DNA of 23,980 bases from positions 1-23,980 of the forward strand of contig DQHP01000076.1 in NCBI GenBank assembly GCA_003524435.1, in the 5' to 3' direction. The translations under genes and the position numbers were made by a program. Within the stretch, counting starts at the first letter, position 1; each line of letters begins with the position of its first letter. Shown here one piece after another: positions 7,800-13,987 of the stretch. Source of the DNA: Microbacterium sp. (GTDB lineage Bacteria; Actinomycetota; Actinomycetes; Actinomycetales; Microbacteriaceae). Below the pieces are notes generated by a model. The model ran no database searches and was not told the origin of the DNA. It was given only the letters and a program-made list of their open reading frames with translations.

Positions 7800-8974
7800 T
7801 ACTTGGCGTCCTTCAATGTCGAAATAACCAGGTCCGTAAACCGGTCGAAGAGGTAGTTAGCATCGTGCGGACCGGCAGCCGCTTCTGGGTGGTACTGCAC
7901 ACTGAATGCGGGGATGTCGAGAGCGCGAAGCCCCTCGACCACGTTGTCGTTAAGGCCGACGTGGCTGACCTCGACCTTGCCGTAACCGTTGGGGCTGTCG
8001 AAGCTGCCCTCTAGCGGCGCTTCGACCGCGAAGCCGTGGTTGTGGGCGGTGATCTCTACCTTGCCTGTTGCTTTGTCGAGCACAGGCTGGTTGATGCCAC
8101 GATGTCCGAACGGCAGCTTGTAGGTGTCGAGTCCGAGGGCACGGCCGAAGAGCTGGTTGCCGAAGCAGATGCCGAAGAACGGCAGACCGTCATCAAGCAC
8201 GCTGCGAAGAAGTGCCACGTGCTCATCGGATGCGGCAGGATCGCCAGGACCGTTGGAGTAGAAGACGGCGACGGGATCAACCGCACGGATGTCTTCGATG
8301 CTGGCGCTCTGCGGCAGAACATGAACTTCGAATCCGCGCCCCGCCAGATTATCGATCGTCGCCTGCTTGATGCCGAGATCGAGTACCGCGAGGTTACCGA
8401 TGCGCTCCCCCACGGACGTCGTCACCTCAACGGCCTCGACGGAGACCTGTGCTGACAGATTCTGGCCGCTCATCTTTGGCGTCTGCTGCACAGCCTGAAG
8501 TTGTGTCTCAGGGGCGAGGGCAGCATCCGCACCCGAGAAGATCCCGCCGCGCATCGAGCCCGCTGAGCGGATGTGGCGCGTGATTGCACGGGTGTCAATG
8601 CTGCTGATGCCCACGATGCCATCGCGAATGAGTGAGTCATCCAGTGACTCGGTCGCCCGCCAGTTTGAGACCACGCGGGAAGGATCGCGGACGATGTAGC
8701 CGGCAACCCAAATGCGGCGCGATTCAGGATCTTCCTCGTTCATCCCGGTGTTGCCGATATGCGGTGCCGTCTGCAACACGATCTGGCCGGCGTAGGAGGG
8801 GTCAGTCAGCGTTTCCTGGTAGCCGCTCATACCGGTCGAGAAGACGACCTCACCGAGCGTGGTTCCTCGTGCGCCATAGGCGCGTCCTAGATAGCGGGTG
8901 CCATCTTCCAGTACGAGGACGGCGGGCTCTGGCAATTGTGTGGCTGACTGCCCTGAGCGTGACGAAGAGGTCAT
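7799..8974 (-). CDS. carA: Carbamoyl phosphate synthase small (glutaminase) subunit
   Basis: This subunit hydrolyses glutamine and passes ammonia to CarB. The 391-residue protein has the N-terminal CPSase domain (VLEDGTRYLGRAYGARG, GEVVFSTGMSGYQE) and a C-terminal class I amidotransferase domain. Its triad is C270 in GICFGNQ, H362 and E364 in YHPEA. The ATG at 8974 was chosen because the family begins shortly before LVLEDGT, an AGGAGCC ribosome site lies 7 nt upstream, and it overlaps the preceding stop as ATGA. A longer frame to 9094 exists but adds an atypical Arg/His-rich stretch. It precedes carB with a one-base overlap. Confidence 0.97.
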   Translation of the reverse strand: MTSSSRSGQSATQLPEPAVLVLEDGTRYLGRAYGARGTTLGEVVFSTGMSGYQETLTDPSYAGQIVLQTAPHIGNTGMNEEDPESRRIWVAGYIVRDPSRVVSNWRATESLDDSLIRDGIVGISSIDTRAITRHIRSAGSMRGGIFSGADAALAPETQLQAVQQTPKMSGQNLSAQVSVEAVEVTTSVGERIGNLAVLDLGIKQATIDNLAGRGFEVHVLPQSASIEDIRAVDPVAVFYSNGPGDPAASDEHVALLRSVLDDGLPFFGICFGNQLFGRALGLDTYKLPFGHRGINQPVLDKATGKVEITAHNHGFAVEAPLEGSFDSPNGYGKVEVSHVGLNDNVVEGLRALDIPAFSVQYHPEAAAGPHDANYLFDRFTDLVISTLKDAK

Positions 8975-9480
8975 GACTTGGCTCCTGTGTCGTGTGCGGG
9001 GATGAGCCGCTGTAATTCTGAGATGAGGTCTTGAGGATCGCCCTGTGTGGGGCGAAGGTAGGAATCGACGAGAGTGCCGTCTGCTGTGTTCCAAGAGATG
9101 CGGACGAGGCCACCCGGTTCGACAACCCGGTCAATCGTGACCGTGGCCCGAGCGACTTCAGCGAGAACAGACGACGTGAGAAACACTGTCGGCTCGCCGT
9201 CGAGGCAGAGCGCGACGCCGCGGTCGGTCACGGCGAGTTCGCCACGGGCGCGGTACGCCAGCGGCTTGATCGCCAGGCGTTCGAGCGGCTGCTCGTGGCG
9301 AGTCGTCGAAACGTAGAGCACCTGATGTCTGGAGAGCACATCCGCATGCTCGGGTACGCCGATCGGTGCGACGTGCACTGAATCGCGTCGCAGACGTCGT
9401 CGCCAAGCGAAGAACATGGCGAGCAGGATCAGCAGTGCGGCCGCAATCGTGATGGCAATCGCGATATCGCGTGCGCTCAC
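8971..9480 (-). CDS. Small membrane-anchored PH-like protein of the pyr operon, function unknown
   Basis: The 169-residue protein has one hydrophobic segment near the N-terminus (IAIAITIAAALLILLAMFFA, 6-25), followed by WRRRLRR, which predicts a cytoplasmic C-terminal domain by the positive-inside rule. Residues 35-160 look like a beta-rich PH-like domain (YRARGELAVTDRGVALCLDG, VRISWNTADGTLVDSYL). Proteins of this type occupy the pyrC-carA interval in other actinobacteria, as with Rv1382 in M. tuberculosis, but I know of no established function. The start is a GTG overlapping the pyrC stop (GTGA), and the stop overlaps the carA start (ATGA), so it is tightly coupled to the pathway. A role in membrane placement or regulation would be speculation. 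Confidence 0.85.
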   Translation of the reverse strand: MSARDIAIAITIAAALLILLAMFFAWRRRLRRDSVHVAPIGVPEHADVLSRHQVLYVSTTRHEQPLERLAIKPLAYRARGELAVTDRGVALCLDGEPTVFLTSSVLAEVARATVTIDRVVEPGGLVRISWNTADGTLVDSYLRPTQGDPQDLISELQRLIPAHDTGAKS

Positions 9481-10811
9481 TTCGACGACCTCTGATCGCT
9501 GTGTGCATCACGGGCGTGGATGTCCTCAACGACGGCGCCGGCTTCGACAGTGACACGGCCGTGGTGGATCGTCCATTCCACGCGGCCAGGCAGATCGCGG
9601 CCGAGATAGGGCGAGTTGTCGCTTCGTCCGTGAAGGTCGGCGGTGGTGAAGGTACCTTTGCGCGACGCGTCGTACAACGTGATCTGCGCGGGCGCTCCCA
9701 CTTCCAGCGGAGTGCCGTGACCCTGCAACATGCCGATGCGGGCGGGAGTCGCGCTCATGACGCGGGCGATATCCGCCCAGCCGAGAAGCCCTGTCTGCAC
9801 CATCGACTGGTGCACAACGCGCAGCGCGCTCTCTAGCCCGACCATGCCGTTTGCAGCAGCCTGCCATTCACACGCCTTGTTCTCGCTGGGGTGCGGAGCG
9901 TGGTCAGTAGCGACGATATCGATCGTGCCGTCCGCCAGGCCCTCTCGCACAGCTATGACGTCCTCTTCGCGACGCAGCGGTGGGTTCACCTTGTAGCGGG
10001 GGTCATAACCACGGACGAGTTCGTCGGTGAGTAAGAGGTGGTGCGGGGTCACCTCTGCGGTGACGTTGATGCCCCGCTTCTTTGCCCAACGAATGATGTC
10101 GACGGAGCCAGCTGTCGACAGGTGGCAAACATGCAGCCGGGATCCGACGTGCTCAGCGAGCAGCACATCGCGCGCGATGATCGATTCTTCTGCGACTGCG
10201 GGCCATCCGGCAAGGCCGAGTTCTGCCGAGACGACCCCCTCATTCATCTGTGCGCCCTCGGTAAGACGCGGATCCTGCGCATGCTGCGCAATCACGCCCC
10301 CGAAAGACTTCACATACTCCAGCGCACGGCGCATGATGAGTGGATCAAAGACGCAGAAGCCGTCGTCACTGAAGACACGAACCTTTGCACGAGAAGCTGC
10401 CATGGCGCCGAGTTCGGCAAGTCGCTCGCCCTTTTGCCCGACGGTGACAGCGCCGATGGGCTGCACTGTGGCGTAACCGGATGCCTCGCCGAGGGCGAGT
10501 TCTTGCTCCACGACTCCTGCAGAATCTGCCACCGGCAGGGTATTGGGCATGGCAAACACCGCAGTGAAACCGCCGGAGGCGGCCGCACGCGACCCGGTGA
10601 GAATCGTCTCAGAAGTCTCGAATCCGGGCTCTCGGAGGTGCGTGTGCAGGTCGACAAGGCCGGGCAGTGCGACGAGTCCCTGCGCATCGATGACGCGCGC
10701 GCCGTTACGGCTCAGTCCGGTGCCGATCTCCGCGATAAGCCCGTTTTCTACCACGATGTCGGCGTTCTTGTCGCCGAGAAGCTGGGCTCCGGTAATCACG
10801 AGAGTTTCCAT
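9477..10811 (-). CDS. pyrC: Dihydroorotase, class I
   Basis: This zinc amidohydrolase cyclises carbamoyl aspartate to dihydroorotate. The 444-residue length and the DLHTHLREPG motif (54-63, with metal ligands H56 and H58) indicate a class I enzyme. Further ligands are visible in IAQHAQD, HVCHLS and TDHAPH, which carries the catalytic Asp. The ATG shares a base with the pyrB stop (TAATG), and a strong GGGGGAG ribosome site lies in the pyrB 3' end. It sits in the usual pyrB-pyrC order; both proteins are full length and appear active. Confidence 0.97.
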   Translation of the reverse strand: METLVITGAQLLGDKNADIVVENGLIAEIGTGLSRNGARVIDAQGLVALPGLVDLHTHLREPGFETSETILTGSRAAASGGFTAVFAMPNTLPVADSAGVVEQELALGEASGYATVQPIGAVTVGQKGERLAELGAMAASRAKVRVFSDDGFCVFDPLIMRRALEYVKSFGGVIAQHAQDPRLTEGAQMNEGVVSAELGLAGWPAVAEESIIARDVLLAEHVGSRLHVCHLSTAGSVDIIRWAKKRGINVTAEVTPHHLLLTDELVRGYDPRYKVNPPLRREEDVIAVREGLADGTIDIVATDHAPHPSENKACEWQAAANGMVGLESALRVVHQSMVQTGLLGWADIARVMSATPARIGMLQGHGTPLEVGAPAQITLYDASRKGTFTTADLHGRSDNSPYLGRDLPGRVEWTIHHGRVTVEAGAVVEDIHARDAHSDQRSSK

Positions 10812-11776
10812 TACTTCACTCCCCCTCGTTCGTCGTTTCGATCTCCTGCAAGCAGCAGGTACAGCACAGCCATGCGCACAGACACGCCGTTGGTGACCTG
10901 TTCCAGCACGGTGGAGCGTGGAGAATCGGCGGCTTCTGCCGAGATCTCCAGGCCGCGATTCATGGGGCCAGGGTGCATCACAATGCTATCGCGTGGAAGC
11001 GTCTCTGCCCGCACAGCATCCAGCCCCCAACTCCTGGAATACTCCCGCTCACTCGGGAAATACGCCGCGCTCATACGCTCCAGCTGAATGCGCAGCATCA
11101 TGACAGCATCCGGCCCTTCGCGCAGTGCCTCATCAAGGTCATACATCACACGAACGGGCCACTGCGAGACGTTCTGTGGCACCAGAGTGGGCGGTGCGAC
11201 GAGAGTTACCTCGGCGCCGAGTGTGCTGAGCAGCCAGACGTTCGAGCGCGCGACCCGTGAGTGCAGCACGTCACCAACGATGACGACGCGGAGACCAGCG
11301 AGGTCGCGCCCACGGCTCTCAGCGCCGAAGCGGCGCTTACGGATTGTGAAGGCATCGAGCAACGCCTGGGTGGGATGCTCATGCGTGCCATCGCCCGCGT
11401 TGACCACGCCGGCGGATATCCAGCCGCTCGTTGCGAGCGTGCGGGACGCACCGGACGCGGGATGGCGGACGACGACAGCGTCCGCGCCCATCGCCTGCAG
11501 GGTCTGCGCGGTGTCCTTCAGGCTCTCGCCCTTGGAGACGCTGGAGCCTTTAGCCGCGAAGTTGATGACGTCAGCTGACAGGCGCTTCGCCGCAGCTTCA
11601 AAAGAGATGCGCGTGCGCGTGGAGTCTTCGAAGAACAGGTTGACGACAGTTTTACCGCGCAGAGTCGGGAGCTTTTTGACTTCACGCGACTGCGTGTCGG
11701 ACATGTCCTCCGCAACGTCGAGGATGCGCAACGCTGCCGCATGATCCAACGTGTGGGTATCGAGAAGGTGTCTCAT
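10811..11776 (-). CDS. pyrB: Aspartate carbamoyltransferase catalytic subunit
   Basis: This enzyme joins carbamoyl phosphate to aspartate, the committed step of pyrimidine synthesis. The 321-residue protein has the carbamoyl-phosphate loop EDSTRTRISFE (50-60), the lysine loop in KGSSVSKGES near 75-84, and HPTQALLDAF near 138. No pyrI regulatory subunit lies next to it, as expected for actinobacterial enzymes. The ATG overlaps the pyrR stop by 4 nt (ATGA), with GAGGAAG upstream. Confidence 0.97.
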   Translation of the reverse strand: MRHLLDTHTLDHAAALRILDVAEDMSDTQSREVKKLPTLRGKTVVNLFFEDSTRTRISFEAAAKRLSADVINFAAKGSSVSKGESLKDTAQTLQAMGADAVVVRHPASGASRTLATSGWISAGVVNAGDGTHEHPTQALLDAFTIRKRRFGAESRGRDLAGLRVVIVGDVLHSRVARSNVWLLSTLGAEVTLVAPPTLVPQNVSQWPVRVMYDLDEALREGPDAVMMLRIQLERMSAAYFPSEREYSRSWGLDAVRAETLPRDSIVMHPGPMNRGLEISAEAADSPRSTVLEQVTNGVSVRMAVLYLLLAGDRNDERGGVK

Positions 11777-12303
11777 GCGTCGATCGTCACTTCCTCGGCG
11801 CCGTCGTATTCACGCAGGCGTACGTTGACGCGCTCCTGGCGAGAAGACGGAATGTTCTTGCCGACGAAGTCGGGCCGGATCGGGAGCTCGCGGTGGCCAC
11901 GATCGATCAAAATCGCCAGGCGGACCGCGGCGGGGCGTCCGATTGACTGGATCGCGTCGAGCGCGGCGCGGATGCTGCGCCCAGAGAACAACACGTCGTC
12001 AACGAGGACGACAGTCTTGCCATCTATGCCGCCCGCGGGAATCTCGGTCGGACGCGGAGAGCGCGTCGGATGCTTCGAGAGATCATCACGGAACAGAGTG
12101 ACATCGAGGGACCCGATAGCGACCGGATGCTGGGCGATGCCGCTGATCAGTGCTCCGAGTCGCTCTGCGAGGGCAACCCCGCGAGTCGGAATGCCGAGCA
12201 GAACGATGTCTTCGGCGCCGCGGTTGGATTCTAGGATCTCGTGCGCGATACGGGTGAGAGCCCGTGAGATATCGGCTTCCTGCAGCACAGTGCGCGTGCT
12301 CAT
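11773..12303 (-). CDS. pyrR: PyrR: pyr operon regulator and uracil phosphoribosyltransferase
   Basis: PyrR is a UMP-sensing RNA-binding protein that also has uracil phosphoribosyltransferase activity. The 176-residue protein contains the PRPP-binding motif VVLVDDVLFSGRSI near residues 98-111, and LLGIPTRGVALAERL near 35-49, a region typical of PyrR. I chose the ATG at 12303 because the family starts just before VLQEADISRALTRIAHEI, and AGAAGGGAG lies a few bases upstream. A longer reading would start at a GTG inside the operator hairpin, which is unlikely. PyrR heads the operon and probably controls it through the hairpin at 12319-12334, including its own synthesis. Confidence 0.96.
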   Translation of the reverse strand: MSTRTVLQEADISRALTRIAHEILESNRGAEDIVLLGIPTRGVALAERLGALISGIAQHPVAIGSLDVTLFRDDLSKHPTRSPRPTEIPAGGIDGKTVVLVDDVLFSGRSIRAALDAIQSIGRPAAVRLAILIDRGHRELPIRPDFVGKNIPSSRQERVNVRLREYDGAEEVTIDA

Positions 12304-12318
12304 TCGCCGCTCCCTTCT

Positions 12319-12334
12319 CCGCCTCACAGGACGG
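12319..12334 (-). promoter_or_regulatory. PyrR-binding hairpin next to the pyrR ribosome site
   Basis: On the minus strand the RNA reads CCGUCCUGUGAGGCGG. It contains UCCNGNGAGGY, the core of the PyrR-binding consensus known from Bacillus pyr leaders. It folds as a stem (C-G, C-G, G-C, U-G, C-G) closed by the hexaloop CUGUGA, the expected CNGNGA loop. The pyrR Shine-Dalgarno (AGAAGGGAG, 12310-12318) starts at the very next base. No antiterminator or terminator pair fits in the 52 nt gap, so translational blocking, as reported for Mycobacterium smegmatis, is the likely mechanism. The motif match is direct; the mechanism is inferred. Confidence 0.75.
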
Positions 12335-12355
12335 TGTTAAAGGTTGCTGATGGTT

Positions 12356-13921
12356 CTACTCTACCGCCTGCTTTGAGACGGCAGTCTGTTCCGCGCGGAT
12401 CTCGTGCCCCGTTGTTGTCAGGCATTTGCCGGTTTTCAGATCCCACTTCCAGTCGTGCATGCTGCACGTCAGGATGCCGTCTTCATCGACCTTGCCGGTC
12501 TTGGTGAGGTCGGCGCGCAGATGCGGGCAGCGACGCTGAACGGTCCAGTCACCGACCTCGGCGTCCTCGGTCTGATCGGTCTGCTCGGAATACCAGTTCT
12601 CGACGTATTCGATGCGATCGGCCGAGAGGCACTTGAGGAACGTTGTCAGGAATTCGTTGAACTTGCCGCTGCGCCCGACGGAGAACTGCAACGACAGGAA
12701 GATCGAGTTGGACCAGTCGATCTCGCGGTCGCGGATGTTCGTCGAGACAAGGTCAGCAGGAATCGTGTACCAGTAGATGCACTCTTCGCCCGCATACTCG
12801 CGAACCTTTGCCCGCGGAAAATCAACGACCATGTCGAGCTCACCAACGCGGAAGCGCACACATCCTCCGACGCCCAGTCGGATGGTGCGCGACTTCTTCA
12901 GCAGGGGCTCCCACCACTCCTTGAGAGTGGCGAGGATCTCCTCGGGCGGCAATACCGGTGCGCGCGAGGCGATCTCATCTTGAATCTCCTGCTGACGGCT
13001 CGCGCGTTGAGACTCCAGGTAGTCCCACTTTTCATCGAAAATATGGGCGATCTCGGCCTCGGTGTACAAAGTTTGCGACACGGTCAGGTCAGCGTGATCC
13101 AATTCCACGACCGTACCCGGCACGAAAAGATGCCCGTTGTACTTCGGAGCCAGCTCATTCATATGCGTGAGGAACTGCTTCTGGTCGGTGAAGATCGAGT
13201 CATCGTTCTTCCCGAATCCGTTGTACTCGAACAGGTCATCACGCAAGAACATCGGCGGACCGGCCATCGGGAAAACGTGCGGGGCATCAACCTTCTCGAT
13301 GTAGAACATCGCACGCTTGTTCTGCGCATCGCGCTTCAGGCTGGCGAACTTCTGCTTGGCGTCCTGAGGAAGGTCGTAAACCATCGGCCACCAGATCGCC
13401 CCGGACGTCTGGGTGAAGTAGGCGTCGGGCTTGCCGAAGCTCAGGAGCTTCTCAAGGTCAAGCGGATGGGAATCATTCTGATTGAGCACGGATGCCGTCC
13501 CGTCATCCACGCTGAGCGATGAGTCCCCGATCGGGCCATCGCTGGGCGCACGCAACGGCGTGATCATGATCTTGAGGTCACCGCGCTGAATCACTTCGCC
13601 GGCAGGTGCGTAGGTGATGTTGGTATAGCCGAGCGCACGAATGTCTTGCTCAAGATCATCGATCGGGTAGTCCGGCAGCAGCACCTCAATGTCTTTGCGG
13701 ATGTACTTCTCTAGCAGCGCCGCGTCGAAGTGATCCCGGTGCCGGTGAGAAATGTAGAGGAAGTCAGCCTCGCGACCGAGGCGTTCCCAATCGAGCCCGC
13801 GATTATCGGGGAACGGGAACCATGAGCCGAAGAAAGAGGGTCCGAGTACGGGGTCGCAGATGATGTTTCCACCGACCGTCTCGATGAACATTCCGGCGTG
13901 GCCGAGTCCCGTAATCCGCAT
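12356..13921 (-). CDS. Metallo-beta-lactamase fold protein with C-terminal Rieske [2Fe-2S] domain
   Basis: The 521-residue protein has three parts. Residues 1-280 form a metallo-beta-lactamase fold with the metal motif H59-R-H61-R-D63-H64. Residues 300-455 form an alpha/beta region (LGVGGCVRFRVGELDMVVDF; WSNSIFLSLQFSV; FLTTFLKCLSADRIEYVE). Residues 460-510 form a Rieske domain with C465-x-H467 and C486-x2-H489, the four ligands of a [2Fe-2S] cluster. A Rieske centre joined to this fold recalls CMP-N-acetylneuraminate hydroxylase, though there the Rieske domain is N-terminal. It may be a cytosolic oxidoreductase or hydroxylase; I cannot name a substrate. No signal peptide or membrane segment is seen. 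The ATG has AAAGGAG upstream. It sits alone between the SNF2 gene and pyrR, and no sialic-acid genes are nearby. Confidence 0.85.
   Translation of the reverse strand: MRITGLGHAGMFIETVGGNIICDPVLGPSFFGSWFPFPDNRGLDWERLGREADFLYISHRHRDHFDAALLEKYIRKDIEVLLPDYPIDDLEQDIRALGYTNITYAPAGEVIQRGDLKIMITPLRAPSDGPIGDSSLSVDDGTASVLNQNDSHPLDLEKLLSFGKPDAYFTQTSGAIWWPMVYDLPQDAKQKFASLKRDAQNKRAMFYIEKVDAPHVFPMAGPPMFLRDDLFEYNGFGKNDDSIFTDQKQFLTHMNELAPKYNGHLFVPGTVVELDHADLTVSQTLYTEAEIAHIFDEKWDYLESQRASRQQEIQDEIASRAPVLPPEEILATLKEWWEPLLKKSRTIRLGVGGCVRFRVGELDMVVDFPRAKVREYAGEECIYWYTIPADLVSTNIRDREIDWSNSIFLSLQFSVGRSGKFNEFLTTFLKCLSADRIEYVENWYSEQTDQTEDAEVGDWTVQRRCPHLRADLTKTGKVDEDGILTCSMHDWKWDLKTGKCLTTTGHEIRAEQTAVSKQAVE
12358..12363 (-). 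promoter_or_regulatory. Candidate -10 element of the pyr operon
   Basis: TAGAGT lies across the stop codon of the upstream Rieske-domain gene. It would start transcription near 12350, giving a leader of about 48 nt that includes the whole PyrR hairpin. No convincing -35 hexamer is present, so the call is weak. Confidence 0.25.
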
Positions 13922-13948
13922 TGCGCTCCTTTAGAAGTGAACGCTCTA

Positions 13949-13954
13949 ATTCTA
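13949..13954 (-). promoter_or_regulatory. Candidate -10 element of the Rieske/MBL gene
   Basis: TAGAAT lies 27 nt upstream of the ATG. Just downstream, 13931-13949 holds an inverted repeat (TTAGA, 9 nt spacer, TCTAA) that would overlap the start site and could be an operator. There is no clear -35 hexamer. Supported only by position and similarity to the -10 consensus. Confidence 0.28.
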
Positions 13955-13972
13955 CCCGGGCATGCCGCCGGG
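13955..13972 (-). terminator. GC-rich hairpin after the SNF2 gene
   Basis: CCCGG and CCGGG pair around an 8 nt loop, starting 15 nt after the SNF2 stop. No U-run follows, so it would be a non-canonical terminator at best. It abuts the candidate promoter of the next gene. Confidence 0.25.
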
Positions 13973-13987
13973 ACCCTTCAGAAAGGC

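Noticed and set aside
8975..9094. Longer carA with 40 extra N-terminal residues
   Set aside because: The extension is rich in Arg and His, overlaps the upstream gene and lacks a ribosome site. The ATG at 8974 has a good one.
10038..11087. A 349-codon plus-strand frame opposite pyrC and pyrB
   Set aside because: It spans the junction of two certain genes and shows no family features. Long antisense frames are common where codons end in G or C.
12404..13522. A 372-codon open frame on the plus strand opposite the Rieske/MBL gene
   Set aside because: It is a mirror frame of a high-GC gene on the other strand. The minus-strand protein has clear domains, while this product has no recognisable motif and no promoter or ribosome site context.
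13955..13972. A strong intrinsic terminator after the SNF2 gene
   Set aside because: The hairpin is GC-rich but has no following U-run, so it is listed only as a weak candidate.
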